DNA from: Gerris lacustris
Taxonomy: Eukaryota > Arthropoda > Insecta > Hemiptera > Gerridae
DNA length: 64,000 bases
Direction of reading: 5' to 3'
Assembly (NCBI GenBank): GCA_951217055.1
Contig: OX578280.1
Span: 46,875,882-46,939,881, forward strand
Both the position numbers and the translations under genes were made by a program. Below the pieces are notes generated by a model. It saw only the letters and a program-made list of their open reading frames with translations. It was not told the DNA's origin and made no database searches. Below are positions 56,901-61,330 of the stretch, one piece after another (position 1 is the stretch's first letter; every line of letters begins with the position of its first letter).

Positions 56901-59738
56901 TAGATGACAGAGAAAGGAGAATTTGAAGGAAATGCTAATCTCTTCTACTAGGTAATTCTAGGTACTAAACAGTTGATTACCCTAAAATACAGATAACGAC
57001 TCCAAAACCGTTCTATGAGATGAAGTCGCTTATTAGCTCTAATAAACAAAACTGCTGTAAATAGTATGAAATAATAATTTTGATTCCTTCTACTCAATGA
57101 AGTTTTAAAGCACAGTGCTAAAGCCCTCTATACTTTGATGTGAAAGAAGGTTTGGCCAGTGAGTGTGCAATCAAACAAAATAGGCCTACTTGATCTCATT
57201 ATCTCATAGTTAAGTAGAGTTGGCCAGATTGTTGCTTTGTGCTTTGAGTTGACAAAAAATATTTTGGTGTAGAAGGAATCAAAATTATTGTTGCATACTT
57301 ATTAGAATTAATATTGATTATTCTTAGGGCCAACTTAGGACTATAGCTCATAGGAAGGATTTGAAGTCATAATAATTATCTGTGTTTTAAAATTATTTTA
57401 TGCATTTAGTTTGAAAAACACTTTTAAACGTAGTGAACTCAACAGATGATGAATATTTTCTCTTCTAAAAATAGTATTGTCAGCAAGTTTACAGTTAAAG
57501 GCGCAGTTATTTATATATACAGAGAGTGAAATTATGTTTGCCACTCAGACATAGTCGTTCCAATTCCAGCATAAAGTCCCTTGAAGGAAGCTCCCTTGTT
57601 GTTTTACGTCAGGCAGAACAGAAGTTATTAAGCCTAGTACACAGTTGAACTCTTTGTATCAGATTCATTATTGCAGGATAGAGTATGGCTGAGTCTGCGA
57701 CAGTTAATCTTGAATCTTGCATGTCGCAGGACTGAATATTCAAGTCCCGTCCAAAATAGAATATTCTAACTAAATGAATACGAACAAAGAATCCCAGTGA
57801 GGATTAGTCTCAAGATTCACTGTCGCAGACTCCCTCAGGACTCAACCCTGGGACAATGAATCCGAAGAAAGAATCCCATTGTGTACGATGCTTTTTAGAG
57901 AGCAAGGTAGAAAGATAAAAACCACCGAAGAAAGATCAGTCAATTTACCGAAGTTTCAAACAAATTTATTTTCTTCATCCAAGTATCAACAAGAATAAAG
58001 ACTTTATAGTTGATCCTTGCTATCCTCAATTTTTATTTAATTTATAGTCTGTAATCGTCATTGTAAGAATATGTTAGCTGAACTAATTTAGTGAGTTGCC
58101 CACCCAGAGGTAAATAAAGTTGCCTTTTGGCAAACATTTCATTGGTTACCTACCCTTGAACTAAAGTCTAGTAATGGTTGGGCAAAAGTCATTTGCATCA
58201 CAATAATTGTAAGCATGTGTCTCGTCATCTATATAGTAGCAAGTTTAATGGCGTGTTATCAAAGTATTAGTTGCTGTGTATCTGTACTTTTCGTTTCCAA
58301 TTTACTAATACCAGCGGCATTTTCAAGATAATTAGGTAGTTTGTAAATGGTAATTTGCTTGAGAAATGCTACAATATTGTCCCGTGTATCTGGATACGAG
58401 ATAATAACATCTGTCACCATGTTGCCGACATCTGTCAACATTTTGTTGCCTGGTTTATTCAAAGCTTAAAAGATACCTAATGAACCCAGATAAGGCTATG
58501 GAGAGAATTGATGATGCAAAATATAATAGATATTGGATTACCATTATTAAGTTGAGATATGAATGGTTTAAAGGCAGAGTGGTGTAAGTCAACATCTAAA
58601 ATCTACTCACACATATTATATATGTATATACGATTACACTTATATGTCATATATATATAACTACAATTACAATTATACATAAATAATATATATATGGATG
58701 TATATATACATCTATAATCAAATATATATAACATAATCATGTATACATATATATCTAAATTTTAAATATTGATTTATACCACTCTGCCTTTAAACCATTC
58801 AAATATCATGACCATTAGGCCGGGCGCACATTGAGACGCAGGCGACTCAGGGCAGGAAACAGTTTTTTTTCAATAGCAGATAAATACTAAACCTCACGAA
58901 TTTGAACGCAGAGCAGGGCAGGGCAATACTACAGCACAAGTTACCTACCTTCATTGTTAACATAATCCGTATCAACGCTCCAACTTATAGCATTATTCTT
59001 GGTTATCACCGGTTATTATTTACTAGAAATAATAATAATCGTTTAAGTAATAATCTAAACATGCATTCCACTCCAGGAGAAAAGTAGAGATTTGAAGGAA
59101 TTGAACAACCCCTTAGCTGTTATATAGCTATAGACTTCTAGGATTAATCATAAAGTTTTATATTACTTTTAAAGGCAAGTCTTAATAACTGTACATCCAA
59201 AGTTTTCAATCTTCTTAAAAACCTTCTATTAAGGGAAAAGATAGCCTAAAAGACTTTTAGGGACAGAAGAAAAGCATCAGGAACTCCAAGACGTAGTTGG
59301 AACCAGAACATTTTCCGATCTTTTGTATTTTTAACTGCATTGGTACCCCCAATCACTGTCATCTTCAATATTGGGTCACATACTTGGGGTTATGGGGTTA
59401 TCACATTATAATATAGTGAAAGAGCAAAATTGATCAGAAATCTTAGTAGAAACTTGCTTAGCCGTCACTAGTCACCACAACTGAAATCTTCATTATTCTA
59501 ATTGGAATTGAATTCGAGGTTAGCGAGGATCAGTCAAAAATAAAAAATGTTGGATTTACTGAAGGCAAATCCAAATCATTCTTAGGATCACCATTAATCT
59601 AATTCTTGATTGAATTAAACTCTATTTACTGTTTAGAACAACTGAGGGAGTTATCGTCGACTCTTGTAGGTCCACCAGGGCCTCCAGGTAGAAGTAAACC
59701 AGGGCCTCCGGGCCCTCCAGGTCTTCAGGGCCCATCAG
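8773..59738 (+). CDS. FACIT-type collagen gene, 16 exons, partial at both ends
   Basis: The joined exons encode 583 residues: the end of a TSPN/LamG domain (residues 1-81), a linker with a C-x3-C pair, a long Gly-X-Y helix with short breaks, a cysteine-containing non-collagenous segment ([15 protein letters not shown] then [11 protein letters not shown]), and the first triplets of the next helix. In known families this TSPN-plus-interrupted-helix plan is that of FACIT collagens, extracellular matrix proteins that bind to fibril surfaces; the closest vertebrate picture I know is alpha-1(IX), where a similar Cys-containing NC2 precedes COL1. Collagen XVI/XIX-like or XII/XIV-like assignment is not excluded. 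Multiplexin (XV/XVIII) is less likely because of the NC2-like segment. Introns are phase 0 except those after exons 8, 10, 15 and 16 (phase 1). The start, signal peptide, last helix and C-terminus lie outside the window. Confidence 0.85.
9065..9290 (+). repeat. Dispersed repeat copy (TTCGGCGCACATGTGCATC family)
   Basis: It shares GAAGTTCTTCATTTCAGAGA and a GGCRCACA-GTGCATCTCAGCATTTGTGACAA-like core with segments near 11870-12110 (+), 15830-16190 (-) and 29440-29625 (-). Copies are diverged and have no clear termini. No coding function is visible. Confidence 0.65.
9990..10325 (-). mobile_element. 5S-rRNA-related SINE-like repeat
   Basis: Read on the minus strand it starts near TCGGGTACGGGGTACC, contains two strong hairpins and a 5S-like block, and continues into an AT-rich body. 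A second copy at 38455-38695 shares both the start and the body but lacks the 5S-like block. The GAGGCCACTTTAGTGGCCTC hairpin (10260-10279, 9-bp arms) is identical in both copies. Known SINE3 elements carry a 5S-derived head, which would explain the match. No coding region. Confidence 0.55.
10199..10238 (-). pseudogene. 5S rRNA 3'-half fragment
   Basis: On the minus strand this reads GAAGCAGCATTGGGCGTGAT then CAGTACTTGGATGGGTGACC, closely matching the conserved 5S rRNA region around the box C internal promoter element (AGTACTTGGATGGGTGACC). The rest of 5S is absent, so it is not a functional gene. It is followed by an 8-bp hairpin (GCTGCTTC/GAAGCAGC). Confidence 0.75.
11850..12110 (+). repeat. 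Dispersed repeat copy (same family as 9065)
   Basis: Carries TTTGGCACACAGATGCATCT and CAGTATTTTTGACGAGTGTA, matching the core at 9190-9230, and then a TTTCAAAATGGCCACC block. It is diverged, and the open frame across it is not supported as a gene. Confidence 0.6.
13284..13385 (+). mobile_element. 5'-truncated tRNA-derived SINE fragment
   Basis: Begins within a box B-like GGATTCAAATCCC and continues GGGTGACATG...GAGTAAAGTGGCC...TGTAATCC. This tracks the sequence after box B in the better preserved copy at 40541. The A-box half is missing. Confidence 0.65.
13767..13800 (-). other. Hairpin-CGAAA motif (hammerhead-like remnant?)
   Basis: The minus strand reads TTGAAAATG, a CCCC/GGGG hairpin, then ACGAAATATTGC. 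Related motifs on the + strand occur at 1881-1910, 35723-35744 and 52924-52955. The arrangement resembles a hammerhead CUGANGA-stem II-GAAA core with two transitions, so it would not be active as it stands. Confidence 0.35.
15830..16190 (-). repeat. Dispersed repeat with internal duplication
   Basis: A block containing TTTTTCTACACTTCAAGACC and TGTATAACAT...AAAAACTTTTTTTTAGTC...CGCCATCTT is present twice in tandem (about 15835-15945 and 15965-16075). It is followed by ATTGTCACAAATGCCGAGAT, the reversed core of the family at 9065, and a short ACAGACAGACAG run. Confidence 0.6.
16567..16638 (+). CDS. Collagen exon 2: end of the TSPN domain
   Basis: 24 codons, phase 0, acceptor TTGTTTTAG and donor GTAAGT. 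The peptide [20 protein letters not shown] plus NEIP has the CDPxRPxRETC signature typical of the C-terminal end of TSPN domains. Its two cysteines would complete the domain disulfides with the VDC cysteine of exon 1. Confidence 0.92.
17078..17241. mobile_element. Small MITE, GGTCCCCATACACG termini
   Basis: The left end GGTCCCCATACACG and right end CGTGTATGGGGACC are perfect inverted repeats, flanked by TTA/TAA trinucleotides. The interior is built of repeated palindromic ATGTTTGCGCAAACAT blocks and ATTTTGACCGTG copies. The TSD suggests PIF/Harbinger, and no coding capacity is present. Confidence 0.7.
18453..19331. mobile_element. Element with AGGGTCCGTAG terminal inverted repeats
   Basis: AGGGTCCGTAG at 18453 is answered by CTACGGACCCT at 19322. 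Just inside the left end lies the CTGTCCGTCCGTCCGG run. A reverse-oriented SINE has inserted inside (18925-19112). A diverged second left-end-like copy follows at about 19373-19430. No transposase is recognisable. Confidence 0.55.
18925..19112 (-). mobile_element. tRNA-derived SINE, reverse orientation
   Basis: The minus strand reads CCGAGGGGTTAGCGCACTCG (box A side of a Leu/Ser-like tRNA), then GAGTTCCAATCCC (degenerate box B), then AAGACATGTTTCACACTGAT and GAGTAAAGTGGCCGGAT. It matches the + strand copy at 40541 over its length. Box B carries substitutions, so transcription competence is doubtful. Confidence 0.8.
20195..20945 (+). repeat. ~120-bp satellite inside the Helitron
   Basis: Six to seven units share CACCCCTAAGTGATGAGG, GGCCCCCC and GGCATTAAAAAATACTTATA, then ACCCTAAATTTTTACC. 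Units differ by small indels and homopolymer length. Internal minisatellites are common in non-autonomous Helitrons. No coding. Confidence 0.85.
21040..21563. mobile_element. TA-flanked TIR element nested in the Helitron
   Basis: ACTCCCCGTCAAAATTAACG at the left is matched by CGTTAATTTTGACGGGGAGT at the right, with TA outside both ends, as for Tc1/mariner insertions. The 520-bp interior has stops in every frame and no catalytic motif I could verify. The left part is rich in ATCAT/AATAATC-type repeats. Confidence 0.7.
22400..22935 (+). repeat. Dispersed repeat nested in the second Helitron copy
   Basis: The stretch from GTAATAGTACATTACGCGTC to ATGTTTATATTTCGTAT matches 29725-30098 in order: AGTAAAACCACA, AATTAATTATTTC, CACTAA-ACTCGATATAAACA, AACAAACACGCTAATCGTGCG, CGCGCATGCGCAATGAATAC. 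The two copies differ by indels, including the palindrome at 22789-22838. Function unknown. Confidence 0.75.
22789..22838. repeat. 50-nt near-perfect palindrome without loop
   Basis: The outer 20 nt on each side (AAGAATTCCTCTTCTTTACC and its complement) pair perfectly, and the inner ten (GCGCTAGCGT) mismatch at a single pair. It is absent from the sister repeat at about 29995, where only GGTGAAGAATTATATG is found. Confidence 0.95.
23801..23902 (+). CDS. Collagen exon 3: linker and helix start
   Basis: 34 codons, phase 0, donor GTATTA. The peptide is [20 protein letters not shown] then [14 protein letters not shown]. The CDTTC pair just before the first Gly-X-Y triplets is the kind of cysteine knot site that could link chains at the helix start (inference). 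The acceptor is a NAGNAG (TTTTAGCAG), so a form with one extra Gln is possible. Confidence 0.9.
23903..28368. other. Intron 3, 4.5 kb
   Basis: GTATTA to CTTATCAG. The only clear element is the MITE at 25686. The blocks at 25440-25570, 25590-25690 and 26210-26340 share CC-CCATCCTG/GACCTGGG...CAACGGGGAAAACAAATAA...GACAGG-like wording and look like three diverged copies of one repeat. The rest is AT-rich with no gene. Confidence 0.7.
25686..26163. mobile_element. MITE with GGGCCCACACAC termini
   Basis: The left side reads GGGCCCACACACTTACAGTT then TAACTG. The right side is the complement CAGTTAAACTG...AGTGTGTGGGCC. TAA/TTA trinucleotides lie outside. The interior is rich in CTGCAGGC and GGAC-type palindromic words and is more GC-rich than the intron. 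PIF/Harbinger-like by termini and TSD, with no coding capacity. Confidence 0.7.
28369..28440 (+). CDS. Collagen exon 4: eight Gly-X-Y triplets
   Basis: 24 codons, phase 0, acceptor CTTATCAG and donor GTAACA. Every third residue is Gly ([20 protein letters not shown] then SGAK). The triplet register continues directly from GIK of exon 3. Confidence 0.95.
28635..29087. mobile_element. Foldback element with ~158-bp arms
   Basis: The left arm (28635-28793) starts GGTGTAGATGTGGGTCGAGA and the right arm (about 28930-29087) is its complement with about ten substitutions. Each arm holds a GCCCCRRxxxRGGGC hairpin next to GAAATATAGCC. The 136-nt spacer holds no gene. Outer flanks are AT-rich. Confidence 0.8.
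29440..29625 (-). repeat. Dispersed repeat copy (family of 9065), reverse
   Basis: The minus strand reads AAGTTCTTCATTTCAGAGAC...ATTTTAAAA...GGCACACTGGTGCATATCAG then CACTTGTGACAAC, as at 9085-9215. Confidence 0.65.
29725..30105 (+). repeat. Dispersed repeat, sister of 22400-22935
   Basis: Collinear with the copy inside the Helitron but without the 50-nt palindrome. Its presence here outside any Helitron shows that it is an independent repeat. Termini and class are not clear. Confidence 0.7.
33580..34199 (+). mobile_element. Helitron 3' end (GCGAAGCACGGGTA type)
   Basis: Ends CTCCGTAGCGAAGCACGGGT then ATCCAGCTAG followed by T. CCGT...ACGG forms the terminal hairpin ahead of CTAG, as expected for a Helitron 3' terminus in insects. 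The 5' end could not be found, so the start given is approximate. The body includes a GGTACAAAGGGGTACGGGGT block whose reverse appears near 37381-37402. Confidence 0.65.
34495..34584 (+). CDS. Collagen exon 5: ten Gly-X-Y triplets
   Basis: 30 codons, phase 0, acceptor GTGTACAG and donor GTAAGA. The peptide is [20 protein letters not shown] then [10 protein letters not shown], with no interruption. It opens the compact cluster of exons 5-8. Confidence 0.95.
34585..35050. other. Intron 5, 466 bp
   Basis: Contains a short tandem duplication at about 34610-34725: AATTAAAGGTTAGTTT recurs three times with TTTCTC-like sequence. No gene. Confidence 0.75.
35051..35152 (+). CDS. Collagen exon 6: helix with a seven-residue break
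   Basis: 34 codons, phase 0, donor GTAATG. The peptide [20 protein letters not shown] is followed by ASNFEAAQ and GPPGPP. The SNFEAAQ stretch interrupts the triplet register after GPA, a typical FACIT flex point. A competing in-frame acceptor lies nine bases upstream (CTGCAG at 35036-35041), with a better pyrimidine tract; it would add Ser-Ile-Gln and one imperfection. Confidence 0.92.
35153..35922. other. Intron 6, 770 bp
   Basis: GTAATG to GGTTTTAG. At 35723-35780 it holds TTGAGAATGACTCCTGTAAT then GGGTTCGAAACGTCGGG, a single-copy relative of the minisatellite at 1881-2043. Nothing else is recognised. Confidence 0.75.
35923..36021 (+). CDS. Collagen exon 7: eleven Gly-X-Y triplets
   Basis: 33 codons, phase 0, acceptor GGTTTTAG and donor GTATTC. 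The peptide is [20 protein letters not shown] then [13 protein letters not shown]. It is rich in charged Y/X residues and has no break. Confidence 0.95.
36321..36453 (+). CDS. Collagen exon 8: helix with GEIIQ imperfection
   Basis: 44 codons plus one base, ending in phase 1, acceptor TTGTTACAG and donor GTAACC. The peptide is [20 protein letters not shown] then [20 protein letters not shown] and KGDR. GEI-IQ-G breaks the register by two residues. The last base G joins GG of exon 9 to make a Gly codon. Confidence 0.93.
36454..39936. other. Intron 8, 3.5 kb
   Basis: GTAACC to ATTTGTAG. A GC-richer patch at 36660-36780 contains GGAGCCACCGTGGTGGCGCT and has open frames but no recognisable product. 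The dispersed GTTGCACATAGCTTCCTCGC segment lies at 37889. A degenerate GACAGACA-type run occurs at 38885-38955. The SINE-like copy at 38455 is listed separately. Confidence 0.65.
38455..38695 (-). mobile_element. Second copy of the 5S-associated SINE-like repeat
   Basis: The minus strand starts AATCGGGTACAGGGAACCCC, has the identical GAGGCCACTAAAGTGGCCTC hairpin, then the same AT-rich body (TTTTGGCGGTATTTTGACAG, TTATAACTTTTAAACTAATT). The 5S-like block present at 10199-10258 is missing, with the hairpin joined directly to the body. Confidence 0.6.
39937..40034 (+). CDS. Collagen exon 9: eleven triplets (first Gly split)
   Basis: 98 nt. The first two bases GG complete the Gly codon begun in exon 8; it ends phase 0 with donor GTAATT. 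The peptide is [20 protein letters not shown] then [13 protein letters not shown], with no break. Confidence 0.94.
40421..40456 (+). pseudogene. Possible decayed duplicate of part of exon 9
   Basis: AGGAACAAAAAGTGATCCTG then GATCCATCGAAAACC matches exon 9 at about 39989-40022 (AGGACCAAAGGGTGATCCTG, GATCCATTGGACC). It includes a 16-nt exact identity (40431-40446 versus 40000-40015). It is preceded by ATGTTTAG, which looks like an acceptor. The reading frame is not kept as Gly-X-Y on both sides, so it is not an active exon. Confidence 0.35.
40541..40795 (+). mobile_element. tRNA-derived SINE with good A and B boxes
   Basis: Box A TGGCCGAGTGG (40550-40560) and box B GGTTCGAATCC (40605-40615) match the Pol III consensus exactly and are spaced as in a tRNA with a long variable arm (Leu/Ser type). 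The tRNA-like head leads into GAGTAAAGTGGCCGGATCAC, a CTTAGATCGGGGCATGCATT tail block and a T/A-rich end. Other copies lie at 18925 (-), 13284 (+, truncated) and 45374 (+, 3' fragment). The head is probably not a functional tRNA gene, as the acceptor stem does not pair cleanly. Confidence 0.85.
40985..43200. repeat. Block of three related repeat copies
   Basis: Copy 1 (about 40985-41612) and copy 3 (about 42690-43198) share CTCATATxCGAGTTCAT at the start, GGCGGGGAATCGAACC, CTCAGGAACTAG, CGGAACCGTTTTCGAGAAAT and the ending CCATCACAATACTTTCTCTT + ATATGAGAAAGTAAAA. Copy 2 (about 42310-42640) has only the middle part. The end can fold as TACTTTCTC...GAGAAAGTA. On the minus strand the GGTTCGATTCC word is a perfect Pol III box B, which hints at a tRNA-derived component. 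No protein is recognised. Confidence 0.7.
43560..44165. repeat. Duplicated repeat with AAAATGGCGGCCATTTTAC
   Basis: Starts near a CCGTCCGTCCGTCCGT run. Two copies of a block (about 43770-43865 and 44065-44160) share GTATCATTT-AAAGGTATT and TTTCCAAAATGGCGGCCATT then TTACC. A TCAATTAGGACGTAGCC end at about 43534-43554 is roughly the complement of GTGTCCTAATTGAC at 42675, suggesting an inverted-end element around 42670-43556. Confidence in that boundary is low. Confidence 0.5.
45150..45172 (-). ncRNA. Hammerhead ribozyme-like catalytic core
   Basis: The minus strand reads CTGATGA, then GTCG-GACG-CGAC (4-bp stem II with a tetraloop), then GAAAC. This satisfies the hammerhead CUGANGA-stem II-GAAA core exactly. 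I could not establish stems I and III or the cleavage triplet with confidence, so self-cleavage is inferred only. It lies 2.7 kb from the Penelope-like element and about 485 bp upstream of exon 10, in antisense to the gene. Hammerheads are known from Penelope-like elements and small retrozymes, and this may be a remnant of either. Confidence 0.6.
45374..45405 (+). mobile_element. SINE 3' fragment
   Basis: AGTGGCGAATCCCCCATCCT then GTAATAATC follows the AAAGTGGCCxxATxxCCCxxxCTGTAATAA wording of the SINE copies at 18925 and 13284. The head is missing. Confidence 0.45.
45657..45762 (+). CDS. Collagen exon 10: helix with GESIF imperfection
   Basis: 35 codons plus one base, ends phase 1, acceptor TTTTCAG and donor GTAAAC. 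The peptide is [20 protein letters not shown] then [21 protein letters not shown] skips one residue of the register. The repeated GDKGER units are strongly charged. The final G joins GT of exon 11. Confidence 0.94.
45763..47099. other. Intron 10, 1.3 kb
   Basis: GTAAAC to TTTTAAG. Contains CTGCGCGTGTCTACCTGTCA and a CGGCTGGGCCGATTATGCTG block near 46506, reminiscent of 19915. No gene; the minus-strand open frame at 46659-46883 has no recognisable features. Confidence 0.65.
47100..47197 (+). CDS. Collagen exon 11: eleven triplets (first Gly split)
   Basis: 98 nt. GT completes the Gly codon from exon 10; phase 0 end, acceptor TTTTAAG and donor GTCTGT. The peptide is [20 protein letters not shown] then [13 protein letters not shown], with unbroken triplets. 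Confidence 0.93.
47875..49076 (-). pseudogene. Penelope-like retroelement, 3' part with GIY-YIG endonuclease
   Basis: Reading the minus strand from 49076: TTTDAVI...[12 protein letters not shown] (end of the reverse transcriptase), [20 protein letters not shown], one in-frame TGA near 48807, then continuous frame through [20 protein letters not shown] to the GIY-YIG nuclease ([11 protein letters not shown]...[19 protein letters not shown]) ending near 48378. GVY and YVG are the two family signatures. The element then runs through an A-rich 3' region to a hammerhead-like core at 47919-47945. A single stop splits an otherwise open frame, so it decayed recently. Such elements integrate by target-primed reverse transcription. 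Confidence 0.85.
47919..47945 (-). ncRNA. Hammerhead-like core of the Penelope-like element
   Basis: The minus strand reads CTGATGA, T, GGCTTT-ATA-AAAGCC (6-bp stem II), GAAA, GC. Hammerhead motifs in the terminal repeats of Penelope-like elements are established knowledge, and this one lies in the expected 3' region. Stems I and III were not resolved by eye. Confidence 0.65.
49080..49802 (+). pseudogene. Penelope-like reverse transcriptase fragment, inverted
   Basis: A 240-residue open stretch shows reverse transcriptase motif A ([13 protein letters not shown]), a GLAMGAPLS motif, the catalytic motif C as YVEDVF, and [11 protein letters not shown]...[12 protein letters not shown]. The usual YxDD is YVED here; changing the first Asp to Glu should abolish activity. 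The 5' part of the polymerase is missing. Its last ~100 bp (to RRLLTMPL, 49800) duplicate the start of the minus-strand fragment, giving a head-to-head inverted junction near 49076. This suggests an inverted 5' segment formed during insertion. Confidence 0.85.
49913..50070 (-). pseudogene. Third Penelope-like fragment
   Basis: The minus strand encodes [20 protein letters not shown] and [20 protein letters not shown], a near copy of 48837-48975. A 17-nt direct repeat TAGTCCAGTCAATGAAG at 49804-49820 and 50053-50069 brackets it together with 49821-50052. Confidence 0.8.
51367..51732 (+). repeat. ~120-bp tandem repeat, three units
   Basis: Each unit holds TTTGAATGCAATTAATAAGA (or close), AACTAGACAT, CGTGGCTCTTTCTG, GTATAACTGGACAG, GTGAGACTCATTCATTTT and AATTATAACTAATTATCTC. 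Units differ by small changes. Confidence 0.85.
52224..52340 (+). CDS. Collagen exon 12: thirteen Gly-X-Y triplets
   Basis: 39 codons, phase 0, acceptor GATTACAG and donor GTAACA. The peptide is [20 protein letters not shown] then [19 protein letters not shown], unbroken. Confidence 0.95.
52341..54650. other. Intron 12, 2.3 kb, repeat inserted
   Basis: GTAACA to TGTTCTGCAG. Words such as TGCCACATTTTGCC and AAAAAGCCACA recur at 52640-52720, 53030-53095 and 53895-53965, bracketing other material. At 52924-52955 a TTTGATAATG-hairpin-CGAAATATAGCC motif occurs. 53190-53300 and 53650-53730 are GC-rich with GGTGGCGCCACC-type palindromes and no recognisable protein. Confidence 0.65.
54651..54836 (+). 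CDS. Collagen exon 13: helix, 13-residue break, GPPVQ break
   Basis: 62 codons, phase 0, acceptor TTCTGCAG and donor GTAACT. The peptide runs [20 protein letters not shown], then [13 protein letters not shown], then [13 protein letters not shown] (non-collagenous), then [16 protein letters not shown]. The repeated PGP triplets before the break should be a stable helix end. The break is short compared with named NC domains of vertebrate FACITs. Confidence 0.95.
55478..55624 (+). CDS. Collagen exon 14: continuous helix
   Basis: 49 codons, phase 0, acceptor TTCTTTTAG and donor GTAAGT. It starts inside a triplet (GM from exon 13 plus P), then [48 protein letters not shown]. No break. Confidence 0.95.
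55625..56573. other. Intron 14, 949 bp
   Basis: A T homopolymer lies at about 55879-55898, and a dispersed-family copy starts at about 56028 (CTGCCAATTAGTGTGGCACA, TACCTTCCTCGCGTCCTGTG). A G run is at 56276-56290. No gene. Confidence 0.75.
56574..56628 (+). CDS. Collagen exon 15: NC2-like segment, first half
   Basis: 18 codons plus one base, ends phase 1, acceptor TTTTTTGCAG and donor GTGTGT. The peptide [18 protein letters not shown] leaves the collagen register. The IxxICxxVLxEQ pattern across this exon and the next resembles the NC2 region of alpha-1(IX), whose cysteine takes part in interchain disulfides. Confidence 0.88.
57629..57895. mobile_element. MITE with AAGC-TAGTACACA termini
   Basis: The left side (AAGCCTAGTACACAGTTGAA ... 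AGATTCATTATTGCAGG ... GAGTCTGCGACAGTTAATCT) is mirrored on the right (AGATTCACTGTCGCAGACTC ... GACAATGAATCCGAAG ... TTGTGTACGATGCTT). The arms are about 90 nt with substitutions, and TTA lies at both borders. No coding. Confidence 0.65.
58556..58807. mobile_element. MITE with ~35-bp TIRs and AT-rich core
   Basis: GAATGGTTTAAAGGCAGAGT followed by GGTGTAAGTCAA on the left pairs with TTGATTTATACC and ACTCTGCCTTTAAACCATTC on the right. The 180-nt interior is a string of TATATA/ACATATAT palindromes. Confidence 0.75.
59637..59738 (+). CDS. Collagen exon 16: end of NC2-like segment, start of last helix
   Basis: Two bases complete a Glu codon; the peptide [20 protein letters not shown] continues [14 protein letters not shown], ending phase 1 with donor GTCAGT. 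A short amphipathic stretch ([10 protein letters not shown]) leads into the new helix, and GRSKP is a small register slip. The next exon should start by completing a Gly codon (GN N) but is not in the window. Confidence 0.9.
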
Positions 59739-60359
59739 GTCAGTTCATTAGCCCATTGTCCTGTGTGTAACTGTTTAGCTTGTGCAAAAGTAATTATGAT
59801 GTCAGGCTATTTTTTCAAAGCATTTATGGTTCATTTCTTTTACCTTTAACGGGTTTTCTTTTTACGTGGCTTTTAATGTGTATTGTCCTAGCATGCTTGT
59901 AAATTTTGATTTTTTATGTATTTTAGTGTAAATTTATGTTTTTAATTTATCTTTATTAACTAAAAATGCCCTGAAGTTCAGCTTTTCTATCGAGTTCAAA
60001 GAATTTGTACATTGAAATAAGAGAAACATCAATTTATATTTCGTTTTTTACAATGAACATTTAAAAAAAAAAAGTTTAGTTCTTTACTACTTTTATAATA
60101 TATTTTTATATAAATTTTTATAGTGACGAATTAAATTAAAGCATTGTAAAATTAATTTATTCTTTATTTTCTTCGAATGTAAACGTTTTGACTAAAAGAC
60201 GAGTTGTTTCAAGATTTGGTAATAGTCAATAACTAGTAGTTCTGTGAACAGTAGATCTCGCTCGTTAAAATAACAAATCGGGCTTTGAGCTTAGGTTATA
60301 AAAACATTACACAAATTTAACCGAAAAAAAATGTAATTTCAATAAAAAAAGACCTGAAA

Positions 60360-61330
60360 CGTGAAAAAATAGAAAATGTTTTTACACAACTTTAGAGTAC
60401 TGCTAAAGGGCTTTCCAACGATACCGAACACGGCCTGTCAGCTACTATTTTGCCATTTCTAAAAATGAGGTACAAAACTATCTACCCCTCATGAACAGGG
60501 TACAGTAATAAATTTAAGGTTCTTCTTTCGCGCACACTTTACTAATATAAAGTAGTAAGTACCATATGAGTTTCAGCCAGATCCTAAGAAATGCAAAAAC
60601 GGTTCAGAAAACATAAAAAGTAGAGTATTTTTGCGTATTTCGACAAACCGATACCAAAAGTACCCTTTTATGTAAAAAAAATAATTGTTTTCAGTACAGC
60701 CGAATTATAAGGCCTCAGTAGGCCTACTAAATGCCTGCATAAAGATACCTTTACAAAACATATTAAATAAAAATTTTGCCTGCGCAGTACCCAATCTTGA
60801 AGTACCATTTGAACCGAAAGTACTTGAGGTACTTAAATTAAATGACCATCTTTGGTTGTGCAATATTAAACTGTGTGTCAAGATTGTCCTTTTAGAACCT
60901 AATAGGTTCTAAAAGGACAATCTTGACACACAATAATCTTAGGAGAAAAGTGGTCAGCAGTGGACTCACCTCAATTTTTGAGAGCCCGAAAAACAATTTA
61001 TCGTTCAAAAGGGTCTGAAAAGTGACTTATAAATAACATTCTTACCTTTTTAAAGTACGCTTTAAGGTCTTTCCAACGATACTGAACACGGCCGCCCAGC
61101 TACTATTTTTACCTTCTCTTAAACAGAGGTACACAACTTTGTACCCCTCATGTACCCGGTATAGTAATAAATTTAAGGTTTTCTTTTGACGTACACTGCA
61201 CTTCTATAAAGTACTAAATACAATATAAGTTTCAGCCAGATCCTAAGAAATGCAAAAACGGTACAGTACAAAGACAAAAAAGTAGCATTTTTCGACCGAT
61301 TTTTCCAAACCGGTACAATAAGTACAAAAA
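60360..61330. repeat. Two-copy tandem repeat, ~655-bp period
   Basis: CTTTCCAACGATAC-GAACACGGCC, CAGCTACTATTTT, ACCCCTCATG, AGTAATAAATTTAAGGTT and GTTTCAGCCAGATCCTAAGA + AATGCAAAAACGGT occur at about 60400-60610 and again at 61066-61265. A weaker echo of CTTTCCAACGATA is at 62465. Words with GTACC/GTACT are unusually frequent through 60400-62280. Confidence 0.75.
60872..60932. repeat. 61-nt perfect palindrome
   Basis: Two 30-nt arms (TGTGTGTCAAGATTGTCCTT then TTAGAACCTA, and the exact complement) are separated by a single A. It lies between the two copies of the tandem repeat. Confidence 0.97.

Larger units (their letters stand above)
56629..59636. other. Intron 15, 3.0 kb
   Basis: GTGTGT to TGTTTAG. 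Two MITEs are listed separately. A GGCCGGGCGCACATTGAGAC segment at 58817 looks like one end of a further TIR element without a visible partner. The rest holds no gene. Confidence 0.7.
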
